A stretch of 64,000 nt of DNA from Cryptomeria japonica (lineage: Eukaryota > Streptophyta > Pinopsida > Cupressales > Cupressaceae). The translations under genes and the position numbers were made by a program. Below, piece by piece: positions 44,181-56,227 of this stretch. Under the pieces are notes generated by a model. It worked only from the letters and a program-made list of their open reading frames with translations. It had not been told where the DNA came from and searched no databases. Each line of letters starts with the position of its first letter. Within the stretch, counting starts at the first letter, position 1. The stretch covers positions 546,104,202 to 546,168,201 of the forward strand of contig NC_081412.1 in the NCBI RefSeq assembly GCF_030272615.1, written 5' to 3'.

Positions 44181-46230
44181 TAGGTCAAACTTGTTAATAG
44201 AGGAAACAAACAGTATCAATATGGGCAGCGAAGATATTCCAAAGAATGTGCTCATTGCCAAGTCCCTCACGAATCAAGAGAAATAGGACTTCATCAATTT
44301 CCTCATAGAGACAAAAATCAACTTCGCTTGGTCCTATGTTGACATGTTAGGTCTAGATCTTGACTTGGTGGTTCATAATCTTGTTGTTCATCCAGATGCA
44401 AAACTCGTAAAATATAAGTTACGCAAGATGCATCCACATATTGCACTCCTGGTCAAAGCGGAACTCCAAAAGATGTTAGATGTAGAATTCATCAAACCAA
44501 TAGACTACCCTGAATGGGTTTCCAACATTGTATCTGTTGGAAAACCCACTAGGGGCATCCGCATCTGTACTAATTTTTGAGATCTAAACAAGGCTTTCCC
44601 TAAGGATGATTTCCCACTCCCCAACATAGACATGATTGTGGATGTCACGATGGGACATGAGATGCTATCACTTATGAAAATATTTTCCAGATATAATCAG
44701 ATCAGGATCGCAGAGGAAGAACAATACAAAACTATATTCACAACACCATGGGGGACTTTTTGTTACCAGGTCATGCCTTTTGGCCTCAAAATTACCGGAG
44801 CTACATATCAACGTGCAATGACAACATTTTTTCATGACCTCTTGCACAAAATCATGGAGGACTATGTGGATGATTTTGTAGGAAAATCAAAGATAAGACA
44901 TGAGCACATCCCTATCTTAAGGCAGATATTTGAAAGATTTGAAAAATACAAATTGCACCTCAATCCTAAGAAGTGTGTCTTTGGTGTCACATCGGGATAA
45001 CTACTAGGTTTCATTGTTTCGTGCAGAGGCATCGAGGTTGATCCTGCAAAGGTGAAAGCCATCTGGGAAATTCCTCCCCCAAAGACCCTCAGATAGCTGC
45101 GTAGACTCCAAGGGAAACTCCAATCTATCAGGCACTTCATCTTGCAGCTTGTAGATAAATTCCATTCATTTGCATACCTGTTGCGCAAAGACTCAAAATT
45201 CAAATGGGATTGCATGTGTCAAAAGGCTTTTGAAAAACTCAAAGAATATCTGGCATCACCTCCAGTTTTTATGCCTCCTATTCTTGGAAAGCCTCTTATT
45301 TTGTACATATGTGCTGCTACAATGGCATTAGGGGCATTATTAGCACAGACAGATGATCAAGGAAAGGAGCATGCCATATACTACATCAATCGAACACTCG
45401 TGGGGTATGAGCTCAATTATACCCTTATTGAAAGAGCATACTTAACATTGGTATTTACTACACAAAAACTTTGGCACTACATGCTAAACAAAAAAACAAA
45501 CCTAATTGCTAAGATTGGCCCTCTTAAATATCTCTTGTCAAAAGCTATCCTCATTGGAAGAACCGCTAAATGGGTCATGTTGTTAAGTGAGTTTGACATT
45601 GAATATGTAGACTGAAAATCAATCAAGGGATAGGTAATCACAGACCAACTGGCTGATGCTCCACTTCCAGGTGACTATCTGATACTTACAGAATTGCCAA
45701 AAGAATTCATAATGACTGTCACCACATCCTCTACATAGCAGTTGTACTTTGATGGCTCTTGCACCCAAAATGGATTGGGGGTAGGAATACTATTGATCAC
45801 ACCTCAAGGAGATTGAATCCTAAAGTCATACAAGATAGCCTTGCATGTACCAACAACATCACAAAATATGAGGCACTGATTACTGGACTACGCTTGGCTA
45901 TCCAATGGAAGATATTGGAATTACAAGTCTATGGTGATTCCCAACTTGTCATAAAACAAGTCAATAACGAATATAAAAAAAAGATGAAAAATTTCTTCCC
46001 TATCGTAGTATGGTTGAATATCTTAAGCAACATTTCACAACAATCAAGTTTGATCAAATTCCACGAACAAAAAACAAAGTTGCAGATGCAATGGCAACCA
46101 TTGACTCCCTCCTTTAGATGCCAACACATAGTCAGAAGTGTGAGTTCTTGGTTGAGAAATTATTCATATTGGCATACTCATTGGTCCCGAATCCTCCTGA
46201 TATCAAGAGGCCTTCTCTTTTCTAAAAGAT
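44181..46230 (+). pseudogene. Tat-like element: reverse transcriptase and RNase H
   Basis: RT begins after the linker (LVVHPDAKLVKYKLRKMHP), with DLNKAFPKDDFPLPNID, the GTFCYQVMPFGLKI block and the catalytic MEDYVDDFVGKSK (about 44855-44890; YVDD intact). The connection domain and first RNase H fold are at 45.2-45.6 kb (DCMCQKAFEKLKEYL; AATMALGALLAQ). The archaeal-type second RNase H typical of Tat/Ogre starts YFDGSCTQNGLGVGILL (about 45748) and continues in a shifted frame (NNITKYEALITGLRLA; VYGDSQLVIKQ). In-frame stops at 44284, 44578, 44998, 45094, 45613, 45631 and 45736 are all transition-compatible, and one frameshift falls near 45820. Confidence 0.85.
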
Positions 46231-47452
46231 AACACCATTCCTCCACAACTTACCAAAACCCAACAACAAACCTTAATCCATTGATGTGCTTGTTACACTA
46301 TCCTTGGAGACACCTTATTCAGAAGGCATTTCGATGGTTCCCTCCTAAGGTGTTTAGATAACAAGAGGCTGAATGGGCACTATGTGAAGTGCATGAAGGT
46401 ATTTGTGGGGAACACTCAAGTGGGCTCACCTTGGCTAAAAATCTCTTGAGAATAGGATACTACTAGCCTAAAATGGAAGTAGATGCATGTAATTATGTGA
46501 AGAAATGTATCCCTTGCCAGAAACATGGCAACAAGATCCATGCGCCATCATAATAATTGCAGTCGTTCATTACACCCTGGCCCTTCTCACAATGGGGGCT
46601 CAATCTCATTGGAAAAATCCACCCTACATCATCCAATGGTCATAAATTCATTATCACTGCCACCTAATATATCACCAAGTGGTTAGAGGCCATCCCTCTT
46701 ACCTTCACCACTAGTAAGCAGATCTCTAAATTCATTATGACCTACTTGATTTGTCGATATGGAATCCCAAAAGTTATCATTACAGATAACGACAGACAAT
46801 TCAAATATCGGGATGTTAAAGAGCTCTATCAAAAATTCGACATCCAACATCACTTCTCCACCCCATATTACCCATAAGGCAATGGTCAAGCTAAGGCTTC
46901 TAACAAAATCCTAATCAAAATCCTAAAAAAGACAGTCAATGAAGCTAGTCATGATTGGCACCTCCAACTCCACCCTGCTCTGTGGGCTTACCGCACCTCC
47001 ATCCGCACACCCATAGGCGCCACCCCCTATTCCCTTGTATTTGGCTCTGAAGTCATCCTTCCTCTTGAGATCAATATCCCCTCTCTAAGGGTGTCATTGC
47101 AGGATATCCTCCCAGACGAGGAATGCAGAGTTGCTAGACTACAAGAGCTAGAACTATTGGATGAAAGGCACCTCAAGGCCTTAAACCATCTTCAGGTATA
47201 TCAAAATTGCCTATGTATGAGTTACCACAAGAAGGTCAAAACCTGAGAATTTGAAATTGGTGATCTTGTCCTTATGGAAAATCAGAAAAACCTTCAAGAA
47301 AGAGAGAAGAAAGGCAAGTTTGAGCCTAATTGGCTTGGACCATGTGTGATCACAACAAGATATAGATCAGGGGCATATCAGTTGGCTACTCCTGAAGGAG
47401 ATCCTTTGGATGATCCAATGAATGTCATGCACCTAAAAAGATTCTATGTCTA
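46231..47452 (+). pseudogene. Tat-like element: integrase
   Basis: HHCC-type finger region (HEGICGEHSSGLT...; VKKCIPCQKHG, about 46390-46530), core with WLEAIPL, ITDNDRQFKYRDV (second catalytic Asp present) and NGQAKASNK, where the expected catalytic Glu of NGQAEA is Lys. The first catalytic Asp position is replaced by a stop (TAT*YITKW). The C-terminal part DLVLMENQKN ... FEPNWLGPCVI ... NVMHLKRFYV ends with TAG at 47450. The integrase is therefore inactive both by stops and by loss of two acidic residues. Confidence 0.85.
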
Positions 47453-47472
47453 GTCCTCAGAAAGTCATCAAT

Positions 47473-47570
47473 TGTCAAAAAATCAAAAAATCAAAAAATC
47501 AAAAAATCAAAAAATCAAAAAATCAAAAAATCAAAAAATCAAAAAATCAAAAAATTCAAAAAATCAGGAA
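47473..47570 (+). repeat. (TCAAAAAA)n microsatellite
   Basis: About ten to eleven near-perfect 8-bp units directly after the integrase stop. The open frame 47446-47778 (Lys/Asn/Ile repeats) is a product of this repeat. It may have grown from the A-rich region or polypurine zone usual downstream of Tat pol. Confidence 0.9.
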
Positions 47571-48715
47571 AAATACAAAACAAAATGAGAAAAAGATCCT
47601 GAAAAAATATCGTCACTTTGGCGAAAACTTGGTAAAGAGGCTCCTTGTGACACCAAAAAAACAAAACAAAAAAAAATTGAAAAAAGTAAAAAAAATCAAT
47701 TCCTCCATTAGTGAAAATCACTTTGTGGGGCTATGCGCAAGTACCTTGGTGAAAACCTGCATGCAAGCACTAAGGTAAATAATCTAGATCCATCATCTAT
47801 CAGGTTAATGTTCCATCACCTCATATCCATCATCCTCAATATCCAATTCGCCCATCATGAAGTCCCTCCACTCCCGCTGGAATAATCACTCATATGATGA
47901 TGAGTCTTCGCCTAAATCATGAATAAAGATTGTCCCATCAAACTAAGCTTTTGTCTCTCATTTCCTGAGCCTATGCCTCTATGTGAGCTTCATCAAGTCT
48001 TGAGGTCAGTCTTGAGTCCACAAGTTAATCTTCAAGGTCATCTGGTCAATTTCCTAGTCCAAAATCCACCCACCCTATCCTTTTCCCTAGGGATGAATCC
48101 TTCCCTCACCTGGTAGTTTAATCGTCCATCCTAATCCTATTCTTGGCAAGATACATCAGTTGGTCATGTATGGGTGACTTGTTTGATTTCTTGGATTTTC
48201 ATTTTGACTTGCATCTTTTGCCCTACGATTGCATCTATCTAGGACTACCCGAGTCTTCCATATCCAGGTATGTTTACAATAGGTGCATATTGGGACATAT
48301 TTTCATAGCACAACATGTTTTGGATCTCTCTTGTATGAACCGATGACCTGGTACTAGTGTTTATCAACACTTACCTTCTCATGTAAAAGAAGTATCGGTG
48401 TGTTTGAGGGTTTCCTTGCATGTACCCACAAATTTGTATCAATTATCCTCAACACTTGCATAGTTGCGTGTAAGGAATTCCCATTTGATTGTGAGTTAGT
48501 CAACGCCTTGGGTTTTTCATGGCATCCTGGTTCCTATAATCAATGGTGTGGGTTACCTAGGGCAATATCAAACTAGGTTGCCTCTCCACATATTTTGTGC
48601 ACAACTCTCCCCATCATTCCATAAAGTCCTAATTCTACCAATCTAATAATCTCATGGAGTCTTCAATCCCCCCCCCCTCCCGTATTCTTCTATTTCTATC
48701 TAAGATCATTGTATT
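47571..48715 (+). other. 3' non-coding region of the Tat-like element
   Basis: A-rich start, then GGCGAAAACTTGG and GGTGAAAACCTGC phrases that are common downstream of pol in Tat elements, then C/T-rich sequence up to a C-run (48670). No gene seen. A 3' LTR resembling 1631-3877 is not apparent. Confidence 0.4.
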
Positions 48716-49246
48716 ACTACTGACATATTCACAAAAACATTATGCATTTAGAATGCATCACTCATTGCATTATCCATTAGTTTATCCACTTAGGTGGCAT
48801 CATTCATTTCATTATTCATATAGATTTCATTATCTATTCATTTAGGTTACATTATTTATTCATTTCATTATATTATTCACTTAGATTATCATTTTCACAA
48901 GAATTAACCACTTAGATTGCATTTAGATTGCATTGCATATGTCATTTAGGTTACATTATCCATTCATATTAGATGGTATTAATTCATTCACTTAGATTGC
49001 ATTCATTGTCCATCTTACATTTACCTTACATTATTCATTCATTTAGATCGCATCATTTGTATAGCATTGATCATTTACATTCTATTATCTATGTAGGTGG
49101 CATTACATTCATCATTCATTCCTCATATAGATTGCATTTAGACTAATTTATCATTTATCATAAATTATTTGCATCTACATCTATTATTGCATTGCATATT
49201 CATCATACATTAAACATCCTCATATACAACATATATGCACATCAAA
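48716..49246. repeat. Degenerate ATTCATTTAGATTGCATTAT minisatellite
   Basis: About 500 bp of irregular 15-21-bp units containing TTAGATTGCATT, TTAGGTTACATT and TTCATTCATT. It is low-complexity and non-coding, and directly adjoins the left arm of the inverted repeat. Confidence 0.7.
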
Positions 49247-51022
49247 ACATGTGGACCTACATAATCACTCATCTTGCATCCATAAACATGTTAGTAATGC
49301 ATCATAAGCATACATATATAAGCATTCACCCTGCATCACAAATAGGTCAGCACAATACATCCATAATCATCATCCATGCATCACATCATAAAATAATAAA
49401 TAGAGTCTGTCATAATAAGATACATGCATCATCACTGCCACAAATCACATATATATAAGCTCAAAAGTATGAATATGTCTGTAATAATACAATGATCACC
49501 ATGAAGGGTCAAAATATAACACATAAGACAAAATGGAGCTATCTCTTCAGTACCCTCTATAGTCTTCTTGCCGGTATAAGAACCTACCAGCTATCTCCTC
49601 TGATACAATCTAGCTACTTTACCAGTTGATCAAACCATACCGGTTAACCCTCTATTAAACCCTATCACCAGTTTAACCTTCACACCCTCAGTCATTGTTA
49701 TCTTCAACTATTTTCCCTCTGACTGATCTAACTCTCTCATGCAACACTCAATCACTTCACAACAGCTCTATCTTCTCCCATCCAACAACAACCTTCAATG
49801 ATTTTGGCTTCCTTATTTATAACCTAGTTTTCCTGCCAAAAGCCAATTCAAATCACAGACGGTTACGGTTTCCTCATCAACCTCAAGGAAAACCAAATCC
49901 AATCAAATCTTATCTGATCTGATCCCCAAGACAGCTATTTGCACATATTCTCCATTGTCATTCTTTCTTGATCACGCCTTCTAAAAAGATCAATACACAA
50001 TATACAATGGATCACGCCTTTAGCCACAATATACAATGGATCACTTGTACCATCTTCATAAGCATCTTGATCATGCCTTCTATCTTGGCAATTATTGATC
50101 TTGATCACGCCTTATTGATCTTGATCATGCTTTCTATCTTTGGCAATCAGTACAAAGACAAAAATGCATCTAAAAAGAAACCACACAATATATCACATTG
50201 AAGTATAAGTCATGCTCAAGTAATACCCTAAACACAAACACTCAATCCAAAGGTATAAATATGCAATAGTTGTTATTGATAGAAGGCATGATCAAGATCA
50301 ATAATTGCCAAAGATAGAAGGCATGACAATGGAGAATATGTGCAAATAGTTGTCTTGGGGATCTGATTGGATTTGGTTTTCCTCGAGGTTGATGAGGAAA
50401 CCCTAACCGTCTGTGATTTGAATTGGCTTTTGGCGGGAAAACTAGGTTATAAATAAGGAAGCCAAAATCATTGAAGGTTGTTGTTGGATGGGAGAAGATA
50501 GAGTTGTTGTGAAGTGATTGAGTGTTGCATGAGAGAAAAAGATCAGTCAAAGGGAAAATAGTTGAAGATAATAGTGATTGAGGGTGTGAAGGTTAAACTA
50601 GTGACAGTGTTTAACAGAGGGTTAACCGGTATGGTTTGATCAACCGGTAAAGTGGCTAGATTGTATCAGAGGAGATAGTTGGTAGGTGCTTATACCGGAA
50701 AGAAGACTACAGAGGGTACTAAAGAGATAGCTCCATTTTGGCTTATGTGTTATATTTTGACCCTTCATGGTGATCATTGTATTATGACAGACATATTCAT
50801 ATTTTTGAGCTTATATATATGTGATTTGTGGCGGCAATGATGCATATATCTTATTATGACAAACTCTATTTATTATTTTATGATGTGATGCATGGATGAT
50901 GATTATGGATGTATTATGCTGACCTATTTGTGATGCAGGGTGAATGCTTATAAATGTATGCTTATGATGCATTACTGACATGTTTATGGATGCAAGATGA
51001 GTGATTATGCAGGTCCACATGT
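49247..51022. repeat. Large inverted repeat with about 0.7-kb arms
   Basis: The left arm (49247-49960) and right arm (50324-51022) are reverse complements over their length with scattered differences. They start ACATGTGGACCT at the outer left and end AGGTCCACATGT at the outer right. The central 363 bp holds short CTTGATCATGCCTTCTAT repeats, some also inverted. Each arm looks like an LTR: a TATA box (TTATAAATAAGG at about 50445, right arm, rightward) and CCGGT-rich sequence. The left arm's copy points leftward. Open frames within the arms are mirror translations. It interrupts the gag of a minus-strand copia element. Confidence 0.85.
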
Positions 51023-51312
51023 GCAGTATGAAGTCCCATTACATTTGTCATCTTTGAATCAATCAAGACACTCAACAATGCTTTCTTTGCTCTAATGTTG
51101 TGTTCAACTTCCATGATCTCATCAACAGTAACTAGTCCATTCGGAGGAGAAAAATAGGCATTCTTTGTAATCTTCCAATAATCTTCTCCAAGAAATTTCA
51201 AGTGCACTTTCATCTGGTTCTTCCATATATCATAGTTGCTTCCATCAAATCTTGAACTCTCCTTATTAAAGATAACACCTCCAGATCCAATTGTCATCCT
51301 GGATCTCCTCAA
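51023..51312 (-). pseudogene. gag: Truncated copia gag start
   Basis: Minus-strand frame beginning MTIGSGGV (about 51297) with the copia gag N-terminal signature FDGSNYDIWKNQMKVHLKFL and a KKALLSVLIDSKMTNVM segment. After this the frame runs into the inverted repeat at 51022, and the rest of the element is not found to its left. The frame itself has no stop before the junction. Confidence 0.75.
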
Positions 51313-51353
51313 GCAGTTAAACTTCTTTTGGAGGATCTAGCTTTGATACCAAT

Positions 51354-52655
51354 TGTTGGCAACAATAACGAAGGGAAATAGAGACGGGGGGAGGTGAATC
51401 AGTTTTCACCAAATAAACAAACTTAACCACAAAAATAGATCTGATAAATTGGAGCAATAACAAAGATAAGCAAGATGATAACACAACACACAACACCAAG
51501 ATTTTGACATGGAAAACCCTGTTAAGGGAAAAACCATGGTGAGCACCTACCCAAAATAAGATGATACTCTCCAGTTGTATGTGTAATTATTACAATGGAG
51601 AATGCACATGCATTTAGTAACACTTCCTAGAGATCACTACTTAAAATATAATGACTTGGAAGGCCACAACCCTCTAGGAAGTCTCACTAACTTACAATAA
51701 GATTCACACTACAATTTGGAAGGAATGAACTGCAATAATAGCATCTATGAATGCCTGATGACAGTTCTGGTTAAGCACAATTGTCTGCTCTGCAACATCA
51801 ATCTCTGCTCAATCACAATGTAGGAGGATGAATCACTTGTTTTCACATATACCACTCTCTGATAATGTAGACACAACCTCGACACCAAAATTACATGACA
51901 ATACCACCTATTTATACAATTCATCAACCTTGACAACAAGGTCGGTTAAACCCTCAACTCACAATTATAAAATTACATCACATGATAAAAAGATCGACTA
52001 TCAGACCAATATAATCATATACATGACATAACATGGACCTAAATCAAATCTCCAAACACGCAACACCACCGAAAATCATGCCAAGATAAACCGCAACATG
52101 CTACACCACCAAGAAAACTGCATAACACGAAGAACATCATCGGTTCAGCAAAATCACCAACAACTTGTACAATGATTAATGCAGACCATCAAAAAAAATA
52201 GGACACGATTAGGAAACATCAGTAAGCACGTTAGAACCATCAATAACAGTTGCACCAACACCACTTATCAAATATTCATATGTCAATGTCTGAGACTCAA
52301 GAACACTCAAACATCAAGAACTATCACAAAGAAATATAACTTGCAGAGCATCAAATCATAAATCATCTAAAATTAAGATACACAAGACCATCCAAAACAA
52401 TCTCCCAAAGACTCAGCTCAAGATCTGATCACACTGGAATATACCAGAGGAAATATTGAACTCTACAAAGCACTAATTAGAAAAACAACTACAAAACTGG
52501 ATCATATGATATGATCAATTAAGATTCCCAGATCACCAAAACTAATATAGAAGAATATAGTGATACTATAAATACTCTATACACCAAACTATAATCACAA
52601 TAATACAATCTGTTATCACTGGAGTAGGAATATATTGACATCAATGACAACAACA
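51354..52655 (-). repeat. 5' LTR of the truncated copia element
   Basis: Minus strand TGTTGTTGTCATTGATG (52655) to GCCAACA (51354), 1,302 bp. A TGGTATCAAAGC primer site (51340-51351) follows. It contains the same GGGAAAAACCATGG block (51523-51536) and the G-run plus GTGAATCAG motif near its end as the other copia LTRs here. Open frames inside it are low-quality. Confidence 0.7.
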
Positions 52656-53700
52656 TATCCTAGTAGCAATAATGTCCTACAGATCCACCTTGGTTTTGCA
52701 TAGCCAAAAGTGCAAGAGATTTCAGTCTTGTGACTAAATCTCATTCATTGGCCAAATCCAACCTTGAGCTTAAGAATAACTGGCTAATCATTTAGCTTTT
52801 GGGGATTTGTTGTTTTGGGAACCAACATAACCAATGTTGAGCCAAACTTCCCTACTAATGTAACACATGAAATCATGAATAAAGTGGACTATAGCTCAAA
52901 ATATTTTGATGAAGAATGGCTATTTGGGCATGATTATATGCTTGAGAAGTTTTTGCGGTCCATTAGCTAGAAGTCTAATATTGTGACAATTGCAAGATGG
53001 CAGTTATCCCCAACCACATCATATGGACACAATCCATTGTTTCACACGGGTATCTACTTTTCCCAACCTATTTATGGATTCATTTGAGAAACTTTGAGAA
53101 CCCTTGAGGTAAGGCCTTATCGCCATGTATATACTTAAAAAATTTGGTGTGTTTCTAGATTAGTCTCCTTTGTGTTGTTAGGTCATTTATTTTAAGTGTT
53201 TGTGTCTAGTCTCATCCCATCTACCCTTGAAGTGCACTTTTCTCTGACTCTGTAGCCCAATGGATGAGACACTGGTCTTCCTTAAGATTTTGAGTCCCTT
53301 GCTTTGTCCCTTTGCAGTCCTCATCTCTAGTCAAAGTTTGTTGTTGACCCATTTTTGAGCTTGGTCAAATTTAAAATTTTAAGCCCCAACTCAAAGTCAA
53401 CCTTCTTTTAAAGTTTTTAAGTTTCGGAGTTCCTAAAATGGTTGATTTGCTGACTTCAAAAGATTCCAGTTTTCCAAAGTTCTCCACCTGTAGTTCTTAA
53501 GTTCCTAGGATGGTTCAGGAGAATCAACTTGGCATTTTTGGTCTAAGTGTGGTTTAAGAGTTTTAAGGGTTTTTGATTTATTTTTGGTTTGAATAAAGGT
53601 CCATGATGACCATTTTGTATTTATATTTAATATGTTTCTTGTAGGATCTGTTTTGGAATATAAAGATGCTCAATCGGTTGTAATTGGAACACCAACAGTC
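52656..53700. other. Intergenic or LTR U3 region
   Basis: About 1 kb without a gene. The left part may be flank. The right part is probably U3 of the gypsy LTR that ends at 54295, but I cannot place its left boundary. A tRNA-like relic lies at 53254-53315. Confidence 0.35.
53254..53315 (+). pseudogene. tRNA-Arg-like relic or SINE head
   Basis: GACTCTGTAGCCCAATGG then ATGAGACACTGGTCTTC resembles the 5' half of a plant arginine tRNA of the GACTC(C/T)GTGGC family, with an A-box-like TAGCCCAATGG. A damaged B box (TTTTGAGTCCC for GGTTCGAGTCCC) follows. The 3' acceptor and T arm are degraded, so it cannot be a working tRNA. It may be a tRNA-derived SINE fragment or a chance match. Confidence 0.3.
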
Positions 53701-54295
53701 ATGGTATGATTGTTGGTGTCCAGAATTTAAAGTCTATATATGCCTCAAAAGCTATGAGGTAGGTGGTTTTTGAATGTTACGTCACTAAAAGAAGACTGAA
53801 GGAAGACAAAATAAAGACTATTCATTTTTTGTTGCTCTACTTGGTGTTGTTTGAATTTCTTTTATGTTTTTTTTGCTCAGCCTATAGGGTCTCGTTATGT
53901 AGAAGTATTTTATATTCTATTAGTGATGATATGATTTAATTTGTTCTTGCATTTTTCTAAAGTTCGTGTAGTAAGGAAGATAGAAGCTCCTGTCATTTTT
54001 GTGACAAGAAGTGTTTGAACCCAAGTGGTTTAAGAGGTTGAGAGTCTAATATGTGAATGTCCACCATTCCACCTTGTTGTAAGATATAACCAAGTGGAAT
54101 GGGTAATGTTAAGGTAGGTTTCATGATAGTTTTGTGTTCTACAGTAGAAGATGGAGAGGAGTTTGTCTCTCTTCAAAAGTGAACCTAGCATCTTCATGTA
54201 CTAGGTAAGGAAGATTGTTGCTGACAGTTAAGTTAGACCCTATGAAAAAGGCTAGGTGAATGGTGAGAGATTATTTTTCACCCTTTGTTGCATCA
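53701..54295 (+). repeat. 5' LTR (right part) of a second gypsy element
   Basis: TATA box CTATATATG at about 53734-53742. The LTR end is ...GTTGCATCA at 54295, two bases before the primer site. Left boundary unknown, and the 3' LTR lies beyond the window. Confidence 0.55.
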
Positions 54296-54297
54296 AG

Positions 54298-54312
54298 TGG
54301 TATCAGAGCATG
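54298..54312 (+). promoter_or_regulatory. tRNA-iMet primer binding site of the second gypsy element
   Basis: TGGTATCAGAGCATG directly after the LTR end. It is the initiator-methionine type and fixes the + orientation. Confidence 0.85.
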
Positions 54313-54370
54313 GTTCTAGATCAAGAGGGAGAAATGAATGAAACTAGGTGTTAATAAGTTGAAGTCCAAG

Positions 54371-56222
54371 ATGCCTCCGAATGGTTACTCTGCAATAAGG
54401 GAGATTCGAAAGTTTAAAGATCAACTGCTCTCGAACGAAAAAAATTTCAAAGAATCTCAAGAAGAAACCCTAGCTTGGTTAAGAGATTTGGACAAGAATC
54501 AAAGAAGACAAAGGGTCACTGGTGACCAAAGTGATGAGGAAGAGAAATGGGGTGATGGTAAGAACCCTCCAGATGCAGTTCAACGGGTGCCAAAGGTGCC
54601 AATGGACCTTGAAGAGTTGAGAATGGTAAGGATACTCAAGGCTATGAAATAGGATAGTGTTTCCATTGAAAAGTTTGAAGTGCCCATGTATGGATGGAAA
54701 AAAGATAGTGAAGAGATCCTAGCATGGATAGACGCACTTGACAACTTCTTTGAATTTGAGGAGGTAGAGGATGCCAAGAAAGTAAGGTATGCCAAAACAA
54801 AGTTGAAAGGTCTAGCACTCACTTGGTCGAATTTTGTTCAAGAAGAGAGGGTGAAAGGAGGTAAAACAAAGATAGTGTCATGGAATAGAATGGTCTCAAA
54901 ACTTAAGGCTCAGTTCCTACAAGTTGATTATGATGTGTAGAGATTTAGGAAACTTCAAAATCTGAAGTAGAAGGATATGGATGTTATGTCCTATATTGAA
55001 GAATTCTACAAACTGACTTTGAGATCCAGACACCATGAGGATGAGGTGAAGAATATTGCAAGGTGTCTCAATGGGCTTAGATTCAACATACGGGATGAAT
55101 TGTGCTTGGGCACCCCAAGGACTATGGAAGAATGATATCAACTCACTTGTAAGGCTAAAGAAAACATTAAGAGAAAGAAAGAACAACAAGGAAGAGGAAA
55201 TCATAGTGGAAGAGGACCACAAAAGGACCTAGGTGAGAAGAATACAAACCAAGAGTCAAATAGTGATACAAGAGGAATTTTTAGAGGTAGGAGACCAGAA
55301 GGTAGAGGAAGATTCAATGGACAAGGAAGGGGTTCTAATACTTGATCATGGAAGTGCTATAACTACAATAAAATTAGACATCCAGTATGGAAGTGTCCTG
55401 ATAAAGCTGGTACAAGTTCTTATAATGGAGAGAAGATGAATCAATTAGTGCAAGAGGAGGATTAAAGGAGTGTGAACTCTCCTTCTATTCATGTCACTCC
55501 AGAGACAGGATAATCTCTAATGATTTAAAGGACTCTAATAAAAGTACCAACTATCAAGAAGCCTCCTCAAAGGAAATCTTTATCCTGAACAACCTACAAG
55601 TCTCAAGGCAAGGTATGCAAAGTTATAGTTGATTTAGCTTCAACAGATAATATAGTGTCTTTAGAAATGGTGTCTAACTTAAGCTGAAGAGAATCCCTCA
55701 TTAAAATCCTTATAAGATATCATGGCTTAATAAGGGAGTTCAAGTACTTGTGAATGAGCAGGAATGGGTAGAGTTTAATATGGGTCCTTACAAGGATAAA
55801 GTTCTTTGTGATATTGTTCCAATGGATGTGTGTCACCTTCTTCTTGGAAGGCCTTGGCAATTTGATTGGAGAGCCCAACATGATGGGCATAAAAACACTT
55901 ATGTTATTGAGAAGGATGGAGTGTCTTATACCCTTGAATGACTGCAAGAAGATATGAGTGTAGCTCATAAGGGACCTAGTGTCATGGTGGTGAAGGAGAA
56001 GGAGTTTTTGAAGGATCTTGAGGAGGAAGGATGTGGATATTCCATTGTAGCTAAGCCAATCTACAATACTTCAACTAGTGACAAGGAAGAAGTCCCAAAT
56101 GAAGTGTAGGGTCTACTTGAATCTAGTAGTGGAGGAGTTACCAAATTCTTTGCCTCTAGTCTGAGATGTAAGTCATCATATAGACTTAATACCTAGTGCA
56201 AGTTTTCCCAATAAGGAAGCAA
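54371..56222 (+). pseudogene. Second gypsy element: gag and protease
   Basis: The gag start is likely MPPNGYSAIREIRKF (ATG 54371). The retrotransposon gag domain is at about 54690-55160 (WIDALDNFFEFEEV; AKTKLKGLALTWSNFV; YIEEFYKL). The zinc knuckle is damaged: CYNYNKIRHPVWKCP lacks one Cys and a Gly (about 55360). The protease region reads VDLASTDNIVS where IDSGSTDN would be expected, so the active site is altered. It continues to LLLGRPWQFDWRAQHDGHKN (about 55845) and HIDLIPSASFPN (about 56185), the usual lead-in to gypsy RT. Stops interrupt at several places. The reading stops at the copia insertion (56227). Confidence 0.8.
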
Positions 56223-56227
56223 ATAAG

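Larger units (their letters stand above)
1631..47800 (+). mobile_element. Tat/Ogre-like Ty3/gypsy retrotransposon, split by a 32.5-kb insertion
   Basis: This is the outermost element. In order: 5' LTR with TATA box, primer site of the Tat type, long leader, gag (7.69-9.49 kb), then after the insertion the gag tail with a CCHC-like knuckle, retropepsin, a G-patch-like motif, reverse transcriptase, RNase H and integrase to 47,452, followed by an A-rich 3' region. The gag reading stops at codon PRWYR near 9489, and the expected next segment (NENEYCEYHRINGHD) starts at about 42058, so the two halves belong together. The right boundary given here is nominal, because I could not find a 3' LTR matching 1631-3877. 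Its 3' end may be deleted, or too diverged to see by eye. Confidence 0.75.

Noticed and set aside
47446-47778. Lys/Asn-rich 110-codon open frame
   Set aside because: Arises from the 8-bp microsatellite and A-rich DNA.
49192-51020. Paired small proteins on opposite strands
   Set aside because: They are mirror translations of the two arms of the inverted repeat; composition is low-quality.
54580-54822. Minus-strand 80-codon open frame
   Set aside because: Antisense to the gypsy gag domain.
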